From positions 62,001 through 126,000 of the forward strand of contig JADJJU010000005.1 in the NCBI GenBank assembly GCA_016706365.1: a stretch of 64,000 bases of DNA, written 5' to 3'. The DNA is from Saprospiraceae bacterium (GTDB taxonomy: Bacteria; Bacteroidota; Bacteroidia; Chitinophagales; Saprospiraceae). Below, one piece after another: positions 37,923-49,700 of this stretch; within the stretch, counting starts at the first letter, position 1, and every line of letters begins with the position of its first letter. A program made the translations under genes and the position numbers. Below the pieces are notes generated by a model that saw nothing but the letters and a program-made list of their open reading frames with translations, was not told the DNA's origin and searched no databases.

Positions 37923-39329
37923 CTAAGGTAAATGGAATTCCTCTCCGAAAGTTGGGATTTCAATATTTCTAAATCCTTTTTCCAGGAGGAAATCTTTAAA
38001 GATCAGTTGACTATCATATTGTCCATGGACCAAAAATACCGATTTGCAGGATGATTTTTGATTTTCAATAAAATCATACAATTCCTTTTGATCAGCATGA
38101 GCGGAGAAGGAATCCATCACTTCAATGGAAGCTCTTACCATTTTGCGTTCACCAAATAAAAGTACATCCTCAATTCCTTCTTTCAGAATGGCACCTAATG
38201 TGCCCGGGGCACAGTATCCCACAATAAGGATTGTATTGTTGTGATGATCAATACTATTGAAAATATGGTGGCGAATCCTCCCTGCATTGGCCATTCCTGA
38301 TGCACTAATTATGATACATGGAACTTTGATTTCATTTAATAATTTTGAATCTTCCGTTTCTGTGACATACTTTAAGCCATTGAAACCATAAGGATCCGGG
38401 TCAAATAAAATATACTCCCGCAACTCTTCATCGTAGCATTCTGGATGTAACCTGAATATTCTGGTTGCATTTACGCTCAGTGGACTGTCTACAAAAACGG
38501 GAATTTTCGGTAGCAGTTTTGAATTATGCATTCTGTCCAGCATGTATACTATTTCCTGAGTTCTACCTAAAGAAAAAGCTGGGATGATCAACTTCCCACT
38601 CTGATCCACGCATGTTTTCTTTATAATACTGAGCAGCCTTTCATATTCATTGGGCAAAGATTCATGATGTCTTGCTCCATATGTAGATTCACAAAGCAGA
38701 TAATCTACTTCGGCCATTTGAACAGGATCCCTTAAAATAGGTCTCGAAGGTCTACCTATATCAGCGGTGAAACCAAGTGTTTTAGTCTTTCCATTTTCTG
38801 TAATTTCGAGGAAGACACTGGCACTTCCCAGTATATGACCGGCATCTCTGAATTGTAAAACCACATTTTCATTGATTCTATACTTTCTTTCATATGGCAC
38901 TGTAATGAACTGGCTGAGTGCAGTATATACATCTTCAGCATTATAAAGGGGTTCCACTTCTACATGAAGCTTCTTTTTCTTCAGAATAAGTTTTTCTTCA
39001 TACTTAGCGTCAAATTCCTGGATTTTTGCACTATCCAAAAGCATGATTAAAGCAAGGTCACGCGTTGCAGGTGTGCTTACTATATTGCCGATGAATCCTT
39101 CTTTGACTAATTTAGGAATTCTTCCACAATGATCAATATGCGCATGTGACAATATCAGACAATCTATTTTTTCAGGGTCAAAAGGAAAAGATTCGTTGGA
39201 AACTTTACTTTCCTTTTCATTGCCCTGAAACATTCCACAATCCAACAATATAGTATATCCATCGTCCAATGTGATCAAATGTGCGCTTCCCGTTACCTCC
39301 CTAGCCGCACCACAGAATTTTATTTTCAT
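37923..39329 (-). CDS. Beta-CASP metallo-beta-lactamase-fold RNase/nuclease (CPSF73-like)
   Basis: A 468-residue protein with the metallo-beta-lactamase motif HAHIDHCGRIPKL, DAGHILGSASVFLEI, a beta-CASP domain (PAFSLGRTQEIVYML, FVDSPLSVNATRIF, SASGMANAGRIRHHI) and an RMMBL C-terminus with DSFSAHADQKEL and FLVHGQYDSQ. All zinc-binding histidines and aspartates are visible. Such proteins act as endo/exoribonucleases in RNA processing. Length equals bacterial family members. It stands alone downstream of the hydrolase on the same strand. Confidence 0.93.
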   Translation of the reverse strand: MKIKFCGAAREVTGSAHLITLDDGYTILLDCGMFQGNEKESKVSNESFPFDPEKIDCLILSHAHIDHCGRIPKLVKEGFIGNIVSTPATRDLALIMLLDSAKIQEFDAKYEEKLILKKKKLHVEVEPLYNAEDVYTALSQFITVPYERKYRINENVVLQFRDAGHILGSASVFLEITENGKTKTLGFTADIGRPSRPILRDPVQMAEVDYLLCESTYGARHHESLPNEYERLLSIIKKTCVDQSGKLIIPAFSLGRTQEIVYMLDRMHNSKLLPKIPVFVDSPLSVNATRIFRLHPECYDEELREYILFDPDPYGFNGLKYVTETEDSKLLNEIKVPCIIISASGMANAGRIRHHIFNSIDHHNNTILIVGYCAPGTLGAILKEGIEDVLLFGERKMVRASIEVMDSFSAHADQKELYDFIENQKSSCKSVFLVHGQYDSQLIFKDFLLEKGFRNIEIPTFGEEFHLP

Positions 39330-39489
39330 AATAATCTTATATAATAAAAGATATCAACTCAAGCAGGTATTTACTGTAATATAACATGAATTAAAAATTC
39401 AGGTAAGATACGAAAGCTTGATTTTGAGATTGAGTACAAGGTAGATTTTTTTTCAGGATTCAACAAGTTTAATCACAAATGGCATTTCT

Positions 39490-40737
39490 TTACTGAGCCT
39501 TAATCCAATTGGATAGAATATTCAAAACTTCCGGAGAAAGTCCACTATCAATCTCTTTGTATTCCTCGATGGTTCCCGATTTGCATTTTTGAAACAAGTG
39601 GTTGTGATCTTTCAGCTCCTTGATCACTATACGGTCATTTTCATTCTCATTAGCAAATGCCTTGAGTTTTTCGATGTTATTTTTGAGAGGAGTTTCATGG
39701 TCTTTTTCTGCAAAAAGAGCAAGGAAAGGAATTTTACATTCTTTCAATTGTTTCAAAGGATTAAAAGAGAGAAAAGACCTGATCCATGGACTTGTCATCT
39801 GAGTTGCAAGCGCCATTAGTTCAAGCTTGCTTAAAGGCAAAAGAGATTTTTCCTTAGCTGTGAATACGATGGACTGATTTTGAATTGAATGATTAATTTG
39901 GTCCAAAGCAAGCGTATTGTCTTTTTCAAAACGGATGATTTGAGAAAATATGTGGACCAGATCAACAAATTTATTCACTGTACTATCTTGAATTCCTGCG
40001 GCTTTAAGCAATTTAGAATTTTGCTCCAGTAAGGCTTTATCACCCCTAAGCGGAGATCCACCCATCCATATCATAAAGTCCGGATTACCCCCCAACTTAC
40101 AAGTCAACGATGCTGCAAATGTACCTTCGCCATGTCCAAGAATTCCTATTTGCTGGCTCTGCGAACCTAACCTTTTCTTAAGCCATAGTAAAGCTGCAGT
40201 AGCATCATTTCCAAAATCCTGTATGGTAGCATTATCAAAATTTCCGGTTGAAGAACCAACTCCCCGTTTATCATACCGAAGAACAGCTATTCCGTTCCTC
40301 CCGAAAAAATCAGCTAAAATCTCAAAAACTGCAACCCCATGCAGGTCATTATTTCGGGTTTGAGGTCCATTGTCATTGATTAAAACTACTGCAGGAAATT
40401 GTTTCTTATTACTTGGGATTGTCAATGAGCCATGCAATACCAGATCTGCTCCGGGAGCCGAAATCTGGATAAGTTCTGTCGTGTAAAAGTCATTGGAAAA
40501 ACTGCTTTTTTGACTGGTTTCTAACTTCTCAACTTGCAAACTTGTATCTGATAATGACTCAAAAGTTACTTCATCCCTTGCATTCAGAGAATCCACATTC
40601 AAAAATAGTATACAAACCAGCAGGAGTTTGAAAATTCCACTTAAAGCAGATGATATAAAACTTATATAGCCAATCTTTAAAACCTCAATCTTGTTTTTCT
40701 TTGATTGGAGAATTGGATGCTCCTTCATTGTATTCAA
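39490..40737 (-). CDS. Alpha/beta-hydrolase with GHGEG in place of the nucleophile elbow
   Basis: About 412-415 residues, starting at 40737 or at the ATG three codons later (40728), with a membrane segment (SGIFKLLLVCILFLNVD) near residue 40. The hydrolase domain has VLINDNGPQTRNN (oxyanion), AVLRYDKRGVGSSTGNF and ILGHGEGTFAA around residue 200. The usual GHSEG nucleophile serine is Gly; GGC versus AGC is one base. The acid (AEKDHETP) and histidine (KDHNHLF) are present. The start overlaps the OmpA-family gene by about 50 bases, suggesting operon linkage with the T9SS cluster. It may be an inactive homologue, or the base may be wrong. Confidence 0.78.
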   Translation of the reverse strand: MNTMKEHPILQSKKNKIEVLKIGYISFISSALSGIFKLLLVCILFLNVDSLNARDEVTFESLSDTSLQVEKLETSQKSSFSNDFYTTELIQISAPGADLVLHGSLTIPSNKKQFPAVVLINDNGPQTRNNDLHGVAVFEILADFFGRNGIAVLRYDKRGVGSSTGNFDNATIQDFGNDATAALLWLKKRLGSQSQQIGILGHGEGTFAASLTCKLGGNPDFMIWMGGSPLRGDKALLEQNSKLLKAAGIQDSTVNKFVDLVHIFSQIIRFEKDNTLALDQINHSIQNQSIVFTAKEKSLLPLSKLELMALATQMTSPWIRSFLSFNPLKQLKECKIPFLALFAEKDHETPLKNNIEKLKAFANENENDRIVIKELKDHNHLFQKCKSGTIEEYKEIDSGLSPEVLNILSNWIKAQ

Positions 40738-42720
40738 CTTTTACATTCTCTTTCATTCTTATGATTCTTACTTCAGTTCTTCTATTGTGCTGGTGTTCAT
40801 CTTCAGAACATTCGACATCGTCAAAGCAATGGTTTCTGATTTGTGATTCTCCATATCCCAGTGCTGTAATTCTGCTCGAAGCTATTCCCTGGCGTACAAG
40901 AAATTCTTTTGCACTAAGGGCTCTTTGCAGGGAAAGTCTTTGATTATACAACCAGTCACCTCTGGAGTCGGTATGAGCAATAAGCTCAATTTCCATGGTT
41001 TTGTACGTCTTCATCACTGAAGCCAGTTCTTCCAGTTCACGGGTAGCATCCAACCGGATGTTCGATCTGTTGTAATCGTAATAGATATTATTTAGATTAA
41101 TTGATGCTCCTTCCTGTAAAGTTTCTGAGCTGAAAATTTTCTTATTGGGCAATAATGCGTAAGTCTTCTCTTCATATTCATTACCAAAAATTTCTGGTAT
41201 ACTCAGGATATCTACCAGCTGCTCATATCCCGAATGCTGAATGATGAACTTATAAGAAAAACCACCTTCAAGGCAAATATCATAATAGATATCATTGTTG
41301 CGCTCCAGCATATTAATGTGACCGGTACTGGTATTTGTTATTTCTATTTTTGCACGCATGAGGAATTCGAAGTTTTTTCATCCTGAATCCTGAATCTCAT
41401 CTTAGCACATTGTTGATCAGTTGCTTTACTGAAAAGTACTCTAACTTCTTTTCACCGTTCCATCCACCACAGAAAATACTCTTTCAAATCCTTTCTATCA
41501 GAAACCAGGAGGTATTTTTTGTGCTTATACAGAGGCACCATAACGACACCATTCCTGTCTGAAGTTAAATTTGTTGATTCCAGCTGTACTTTATTTTTTT
41601 GCTGAAAAGCCAGATTGTTACTCTGCGGATCAATGTAGCTGTAGAATGGACTGCTGGCGCCCAAAGAACCATCTGCAGATAATTCATACACCCTAAGCTC
41701 AGCTTCATCCAGGCGGCGCATATTTTCCGTATTGAGAAATACAACCTGCGCATTCAGGTAAGGTAAATCATCTTTTAAGGTAATAGAGAAATGGTAAATA
41801 TCATCTTTGCCATTACTTCCGGATCTATTTGAAGAAAAGAAACCTTCAGCTCCATATGGTTCTATGCAAATCCCCAGATCATCAGCTTTAGAATTGACAG
41901 GAGCACCTACATTAAGAGGTTTGCTCCATTTATTATCAGAACCTTGTCTTGTAAAAAACAAGTCCATTCCCCCTAATCCTTTGTGGCCATTAGTGGCAAA
42001 ATAAAGATCTCCGTTTACATGGACAAATGGGTAAGCATCATTTACCGGAGTATTGATTTCTGGTCCCAGGTTAATGGGAGCTGACCATCCTTCACCTGCT
42101 CTTTCCACATAATATATATCCAATCCTCCATAGCCCCCCGGCATGTCACTTGCGAAGAATAATCTTTGGTTGTCCGGAGAAATGGCAGGATGCATTGTAC
42201 TATATAACTCAGAGCTAAATGATAATTGCCGAACATTTACCCAATCCGTTCCACCTTTTGAAGCTTCGTATAAACTTTGAACTTTGGAACTACCATTTGA
42301 TTCTGCTCCTGCAGCGGTAGAATCTGATCTGCTAAAATACATCACATCCCCGGCATAAGTAATCGAAACAGGACCTTCATGTCTGACAGAATTGATAGCC
42401 TCAGATATCATTCTTACATTATTGGGCATTCTGTCTTTCTCAAAAGGGGCAAAATAAATATCATGTGTAGGTTCATTGTGCCTTTTGTCTCTTAGAGCAT
42501 CAGGTCTCTTTCTTGATGAAACAAAAAGTATCCCATCATTGAAATAAACAGGTGCATATTCATTCTCTTTGGTATTAATCTTCCTGGCAGGAGTAATTTT
42601 TACGTTGAATGCATCTCTGTTGGCTAATTTAGCAGCCAAACTTTGATCCTGTGCAAAAAATTCTGAGGCTGAAAATAAAATTGACAGACTGAACAGATAC
42701 CTTATATAATTGCTTAACAT
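40685..42720 (-). CDS. OmpA-family protein with PD40 propeller repeats, broken by indels
   Basis: The 5' part (42720 to 41452) has a signal peptide and PD40/WD-like beta-propeller repeats (PVYFNDGILFVSSRK, PAISPDNQRLFFASDMPGGYGGLDIYYV, PFVHVNGDLYFATNG) and a beta-sandwich. The 3' part (41359 to 40685) has another beta-sandwich and an OmpA peptidoglycan-binding domain (IELIAHTDSRGDWLYNQRLSL, RITALGYGES). Frames break near 41486 and near 41345-41349 (a T5 run); corrected, the coding sense continues between them (a segment DQQCAKMRFRIQDEKTSNSS is visible). Single genes of about 680 residues with this layout commonly follow PorP/SprF. It probably anchors the T9SS adhesin system to the wall. Two separate genes remain possible. 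Confidence 0.72.
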
Positions 42721-42733
42721 ATTGATACTTCTT

Positions 42734-43711
42734 TTAAAAATAGCGTGGATTGATCATTCGCTGAGAATCTTCTGATTCTTTGATTAATTGGTACCGAACT
42801 ACTGCTTCGATGCTTCCACTGCTATACTGACGAATCTCCGAGAGTAAAATATCATAAGAGAAGCCAATAAATAATGGATTGGTTATTTGGAACCCAAAAA
42901 GCACATCGATTGATTCTCCAAATTGGTTGCTGGCTCCACCTGAACGATATGACAAACCGAACATATAACGCTTGGCTAACATCAAATTAGTATTGATCTC
43001 AAAACTCAGTGGAGCATTATTTACATACTTGAGTAGTGCCTGTGGTGTTATTTCCAGATCTTTATTTAGCTGAATGGATCCACCAACCATCAGATATGCA
43101 TGTCTGCTCTCGCGTGATAATGGCACGTCTTTATCATTGAAATCCAGATTGCTGGTCAACATTCTGGGAATCGATATTCCTGTAAAAAATGATTTAGTTG
43201 AAAAATATAGCCCAAATCCAAAGTTTGGAACATAGCTATTGACATCCTCGCCTGGAATTGCTCCATCGATTCCTATGTCTTGTGAACCTCTTAGTCTTGG
43301 GTCCAGAAAATTTACCCCATAATACCGCATGGAAGCCTGTAATCCTGCACTGAGTCTAGCTTCCGGTCCTAATTGTATCTTATAGGAATATTGAGCATCT
43401 ATAGTCCATGTATCATAGATGCTTATATTATGTCTGAAAATATTAAGCCCCAAACCAATTTTTTTTGATTTTGAAGCGCCATCAACACTCAATCCCATGG
43501 AAGTTGGAGAACCTTCAAATCCCATCCATTGATTGCGGTAGATTCCTGTAAAAGTCAAATCACCCAATGCACCTACAAATCCCGGATTGATCACACCCTT
43601 GTTGAACATGAATTGCGTGTATTGCTGTTCATGTTGTGCTGATAAAGATTCAGAGAAAAAAAGCAGGAGTACACTAATAAAAAAGAATAAAGTATATTTT
43701 CTCATTTTCAT
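42734..43711 (-). CDS. PorP/SprF family type IX secretion membrane protein
   Basis: A 325-residue outer-membrane beta-barrel protein. After the signal peptide it shows the family signature QHEQQYTQFMFNKGVINPGFVGALGDLTFTGIYRNQWMGFEGSP (partial motifs HEQQYTQFM, NPGFVG, YRNQWMG) and ends in amphipathic strands with SPLFIGFSYD-like FIGFSYDILLSEI. PorP/SprF proteins help export or anchor large CHU_C-type adhesins. Its start codon shares one base with the adhesin stop (TAATG), so the two are translationally coupled. An OmpA-family gene follows 13 bases downstream. Confidence 0.93.
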   Translation of the reverse strand: MKMRKYTLFFFISVLLLFFSESLSAQHEQQYTQFMFNKGVINPGFVGALGDLTFTGIYRNQWMGFEGSPTSMGLSVDGASKSKKIGLGLNIFRHNISIYDTWTIDAQYSYKIQLGPEARLSAGLQASMRYYGVNFLDPRLRGSQDIGIDGAIPGEDVNSYVPNFGFGLYFSTKSFFTGISIPRMLTSNLDFNDKDVPLSRESRHAYLMVGGSIQLNKDLEITPQALLKYVNNAPLSFEINTNLMLAKRYMFGLSYRSGGASNQFGESIDVLFGFQITNPLFIGFSYDILLSEIRQYSSGSIEAVVRYQLIKESEDSQRMINPRYF

Positions 43712-46700
43712 TATCTTTTAATAATTACAAAACCATTACGCGGAGTAGACCCATCTGCAAAATCAACAACAAAGAAATAAGTACCTATTGGCAAATCTTC
43801 CCCTTTGTAAGTTCCTTTCCAACTATTTTGATAAGGAGATTCTTCAAAAACAGCAGATCCTTGCTCATTAAAGATGGTGACCTTATTATTCGGGAATAAA
43901 TCTGATGATAGACAAGGGATGAAGAATACGTCATTAATTCCATCATCATTTGGTGTTATAATAGTTGGAATCTCACAGTCTGAATCGTCTCCGATTCTGA
44001 TATCTACCCGTGCTTCAGAACATAAATCGGGACAGCCTACAGCACAAATTCTATAGGTAAAGTAATCATCACCTACAAAGTTAGGATTAGCTCTGAAGTC
44101 AAAGTTTTCATCCACTCTTGGTATTAAATTTCCATACTGAGGAGCTCTGAGAATATCAATAGTGTATGTTGTCGGTATGTCATCATTATTTACAACATCA
44201 ATTGTCACCACACCTGCATAACTTACCAAGGCCTGGTCATTTCTGGCGATAGGAGGAATTTGATAAAATATACTGACAGTATCACTTGAAAAATTAAGGC
44301 AAGCACCCTCACTTAGGCTCCATTGGACTCTGTTTAATCCCGGCCGCAATCCGAAAATTGTTGTAGAGATAGAATTAGGCGATTCAATATTCAAAAATGG
44401 ATCAATGATAGCCCATGAACCCACTCCCAGAGTTGGAGTAATGGCAGTAATGAAAACTTCATCTGCATTACATGAAACAAGGTCCGGACCTCCGAATGCT
44501 GTGGCGGCAGGTATATAATCTATATTGACATTTACCGGTATAGAGCTATTGGACCGGCAACCTTCAATATTAGCAATAACATAGAATGTATTCAATCCTG
44601 CATTAAATCTGGATAAATCAGTTAACTGTATGCATCTGGAGGTGGAAGCAGGAGAAACAACTTCATCGGTCTCTGCCCAGTACCATGTATATAGTCCTCC
44701 TGCAACAACATCAGCCTCATTGATGCAAAGTTCAAGCATTGCACCCGGTGAATTTCCACATACGGACGCATTGAGTGCATTTAATCCGGGGGCTACTGGT
44801 TTAGGTGTTACAGTTACCTGAAATGGTGTGGATGGGGCTGAGCTACAACCATTAATGTTAATTTCTAATTGATAATTTCCACTGTTTGAGAGAACAGCAG
44901 GAAAAATTGAAGGGTTTTGATCAGCAGAATTAAACCCACCGGGTCCGGACCAAATATATTCAGCCCCGGAGTAAATACAGTAGATAATTTCAAAGTATCA
45001 CCCTCACATATAACACCAAAGCCTGTAATGACTGGTCTTGGTGGTGATGGTCTGAGATTAAGATTGAACAAAACTGAACCATCAGAGGTACAGCCATCAA
45101 TGCTGACTCTTACCTGATAAGCTCCATTGTGAATTGCACTATTTCCGGATGCTATGACCAGTCTTGGTTCATTCGTGGGGAATGTTCCACTTGGAGTCAC
45201 CCAAGCATATGTTGCACCCGGGCCATAATCAGATGTTGAAATTATTATCTCTTGACCTTCGCAGTAAAAAGGTTCTGTATTAAGAACTGGTCTTGCAGGG
45301 ATATCTTTTACATTAAGTATTACTGTAGAAGTGTCGGAAACACACCCGAAAATATTGGTCACAACAAGTGTATAAGCTCCATTCATTGCAGATGTAACAT
45401 TGTTTCTGCAAGGTTCAGGCAGGGAAGATTGGTAATTGCCGGGGCCTTTCCAGTCGTAAATATTTCCTGCTATATCAGGAACAACGGTAGCAGCAAAGCA
45501 TGCAGGCGAAGTTCCTGTGACACATTGGTCTGCATCAACACTGACAGCTGTAATATTGGGACTTTGTCTCACTTCCACGTTAGTAATGCCTTCGTATTCA
45601 CAGCCTTTCGGACTTGTCATTTCCACTCTGTATGTGCCCCCGACGGGTACAACTTTTAATGAAGATCCCTCACCAACTTTTGTATTGTCAGGTCTGAACC
45701 ATTCATAAGCTGCTCCTACTACATCAGTGGAAAACAGAGTGACAGAGTCACCACTACAGATAGGTCCATTATTGCTCACCATGAAATTGTAACTTACTTC
45801 CACATCTACAATCAGATTGTTGGATGTTTGAGAGTTGCATCCGTCCAATGTTGCAAAAACTGTCCATATTCCATTGAGGGAAGATGAGATATTATTTAAA
45901 ACCAATTCAGGTTCCGGTGTCATGATAGGTGGAGCAGTAGGGTGTGTCCATGTGTATGTGTCTGCTTCGTCAATATTATTAATACTTAAAATCAGATCTT
46001 CTCCCGGACAAACTGCAGCATTGCTGCTAAGTATTGGAGTGTCTGGTCTTGGTTTTACATTTACTTCCACTATTCCCGGATTGGATGCACAGCCATTTTC
46101 AAAAATAAAGAGTGTATATTCTCCTGAATTAAATAATGAAGCTGTTTGAGTGATTACAGGATTTTGTACAGTATCCTGGAATGAAAAAGGTCCGGTCCAG
46201 GAATAGGAAATATTTGGTCCTACGGTTGGTGTTCCAATCGTGAGAAGCTGGCCCTCGCAAACTTCTACAAATGCTGCAGTAACTATTGCATCTTGTTTAG
46301 CCAACACTGTAATCTCCTTAGAAATGGATGGCGGACTCGAGCATGTCCTGGTATTTACCTGAACATAAAAACTATAAGTACCGGCCGGCAAAGTCAGGTT
46401 ATAACCGGGTGCCAGCGTAGAATCCAAAAATGTGCCTCCGGGAGCCTGACCTCTGTACCATTTATAAACAGCCCCATCACCTACCTCCTGAGTACTTAAT
46501 TGAACCAAATCACCCTGACAGACAGTATCTCTGACTGCAAACAAATCCGGTACTCCCGGCTGTACTGGAATCTGAACTGTCACAGTTCCTGTAGAAACGC
46601 ATCCTCCAATGCCTGTAACTGTCAGTATATATGTTCCTGAATAGTCTGGTGATACATTAGCGATAACGGGATTTTCCTGGTTAGAACTGAAATTGTTGGG

Positions 46701-49700
46701 GCCTTCCCAGGAATACGTATAAGCACTTCCACTCGGTGAAACCGGCACATTGGCAAATAATTGAAGGGAATCATTTTCGCATATATCAATACTGTACAGA
46801 GGATTTAATGCGGCAGTTTCTATCCTAACAATTGTTTGACAACTGCTACTATTACCTGCTGCATCAGTCACTGTCAATGCAACTACTATCTCTTCACCTA
46901 CCTGGCTACAGGAGAATTCATCAGGACTAACTGAATATTCTACAATTCCACAGTTGTCACTACTTCCGGCATCTATAAGTTCCGGCAGAAGTGTGGTGGT
47001 ATCGAGACCTGAAGGATGAATGAAAACAATAGTGCTTTGGCACGATGCTACCGGCGGCTCATCATCAATTATATTGATATCAAAACTACATGATCCGCTA
47101 TTTCCTGAATTATCATACACAGTATATTCTACTGTCGAAAGACCTGAATTAAAATTAACATGAGGCCTTCTGTCGGCACCAGTCAAAAATGTGACAGGAA
47201 CAGTCGTAGCGCCATTGATTGAGTATGCTACATCAAATGCGCCATATTCCAGCGTCATATACAAATAACTGGAACTATCAACCTGTCCGCTCATAGTTAC
47301 ATTTGCTCTGATACAAGGATTTATTCCAACTTCAAGCCCACCTGGTGGTAATCCAAACTCCACATTTGAAACAGCTCTGAAAGAGAGTGAACCGGTTGAA
47401 GCCCATCTGTTGAAATCCAAAATAGGTAAATCAAAAGTGATAATTGATTCGTTTTCGCAATCCCCATTAATGACATGAGCTTGACCCATTTCTGTCGTTC
47501 CGAGGAGAAAATCATCCGGATCATAAATAGAAAAGAAGGCACCTTCTTCATCAGTATTAGCTTTTAAAGCAATGCTAAGTCTTACAAACTCAGAATCTGC
47601 AGTATTGAAAAGTCCGTCAAAAGTTACAGTTTTGTCTCTGGCCAAATAGTCATTCAGATCAGGATCAAAGTCAAATATCAAAAAGGCATCAGATAAAGAA
47701 CCGGGTCTGGTCTCATTAATTTGAATTGGGAGCCCACAATTGTCTTCAAAATCAAATGGAAGATTTAGGGTAAGTCCGACAATGCAGGAGTCGCTTGGAA
47801 GCGCAAAAACCATATCGTCAGGGCAGGTAATTGAAGGTGCCTGATCATCAATTATTTCTATGTTTTGGAGGCATGTCGCAATATTGCCAAAGCAATCTGC
47901 AATATTATATCGTACAGAATATGTTCCAGCAGAGAGATCAGCAGACCAGCCAATGGCCGGATCCAGCGGATTTGCAGGGCCAGCATTTATCGAATATGTA
48001 AATACAGCATCTTCTGCCTTTGCCTTGGTATAAATCAAATCAGCTTCTACAAAGCTTCCTCCACAAATATCATTGACCGAAAATCTTCCGGGTTGTCCTG
48101 TAACTATATTTGGCTCCATCCTGAAAGTGATTTTACCATCCTGTATCCAGCTATTCATTTGACCGGAAGTGAAAGCTGAAAACTGTGTAGTACCTGCACC
48201 ACATTGCAAGTTTACGGGCTGAGTGATCCCTATCAATTCTCCGTCTTCATCAAAAATATTGAAATATTCAGTAGTTGCTTCGGCATCTGTATTATTGAGA
48301 CGGATGTTTAAAGTGACAGGAAGTGTCAGTGCCTCCGCAGATCCCAGACTTACGGTGAATTCCAGAATTACCGGCTCAACCGGCACATCAATATTTCCAG
48401 ATTGGAGGGAAAATATTGGAGCTACATATGCACTGGTATCTGTTGTTAAGGTTCCTAAACAAAGATCAGTAATAAGCGGGGGAGCGACAGTAATAAAAGC
48501 CTCACATTCACCATCTGCTACAATCACACTAATGTCTTCCGGACAATATTCGATTTGAGGGGGAACATCATCAATCACAAGTAATTCGGCCTGTGCAGCA
48601 TGGGCATTTCCGCAGCCATCATAGATCACGAAGTCAACTATTTTTTGAAGTACTGCTTCACCATCACAAGAGGGATTACCGGGATTAGCGGGTGAATTTC
48701 CGGGAAAAGTAGAAGGATCTTCAATGTCATATGAACCCGGCTCAGCGGCGAATATCTGGGCATCACCGCAGGCATCTGTGAAGGCAGCATTTGCAAATTT
48801 ATTTAACCAGCTCTCATAATCATTCAACACTTCACCAAGGTCTTCACAGGTCAATAACAGGTCCTGGGGTTCAATTGTAAATGCAGGATCTGTATTGTCA
48901 TTCACAAATATTTGCTGAGTCAATGCAGAACTGTTGCCACAAACATCTGTTGCTGTCCATTGTCTTTCAATCCTGTATGATCCGGGACAAGTGCCTGGAA
49001 ATTCAAATTCAACCAAAACATAGCTCACCGGAGATCCGCATGCATCTACTATGGAATCCAAAGGCTCATCAGGAGGGGACACATCATCTCCACAATTCAG
49101 ATTTATGCTTTCATCAAAATTGATCTCTGGACCTGTTTCATCCTGAATAAATATCTGTTGCGTTTGTTCCACTGAATTACCACAAGCATCAGTAATTGTC
49201 CATTTCCTGGAAAGGGTGTAGGTATAACTTGAACAATCATCAGGATCAGTTCCTTTTGTATCAGTTTCAGTCAGAACAAAATTCAGGTTAAATCTACAAT
49301 TATCATCCACTACAGGCTCTGTGACTTCCGGAATATCACTGCAATCAACGGTGACGTCGGCAGGGAAATTAATTATAATCGGCGAGTCATTGTCTTCTAC
49401 TGACAGAACTGCTGAAGGTAAAGTGATTTCATTTCCACACTCATCCGAAACTTTCAGGGTTACTGTAACAGACCATTCGCAATTATCACTGGATGGGAAA
49501 GGATACGTTTCAGGATCAGAAGGATCTCCTGTTCCACTTTGATCATTGCTGTCAGTCCAATCAAAACTTACCAGCACAATTGATCCACATTCATCCGTGA
49601 TTTCAGCTCCCAGAAAATCATTCAATTGAGCATCTATGTCATCTGAAAGAGTTGCTGCGCAATCAATAGTCACATCAGCAGGGGGACTAATCATGACAGG

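Noticed and set aside
40685..41359. Stand-alone small OmpA gene starting at 41359
   Set aside because: The start lies in a beta-sandwich strand, no signal peptide is present, and conserved coding sense continues upstream in another frame; a single gene with the PD40 part fits better, although two genes cannot be excluded.
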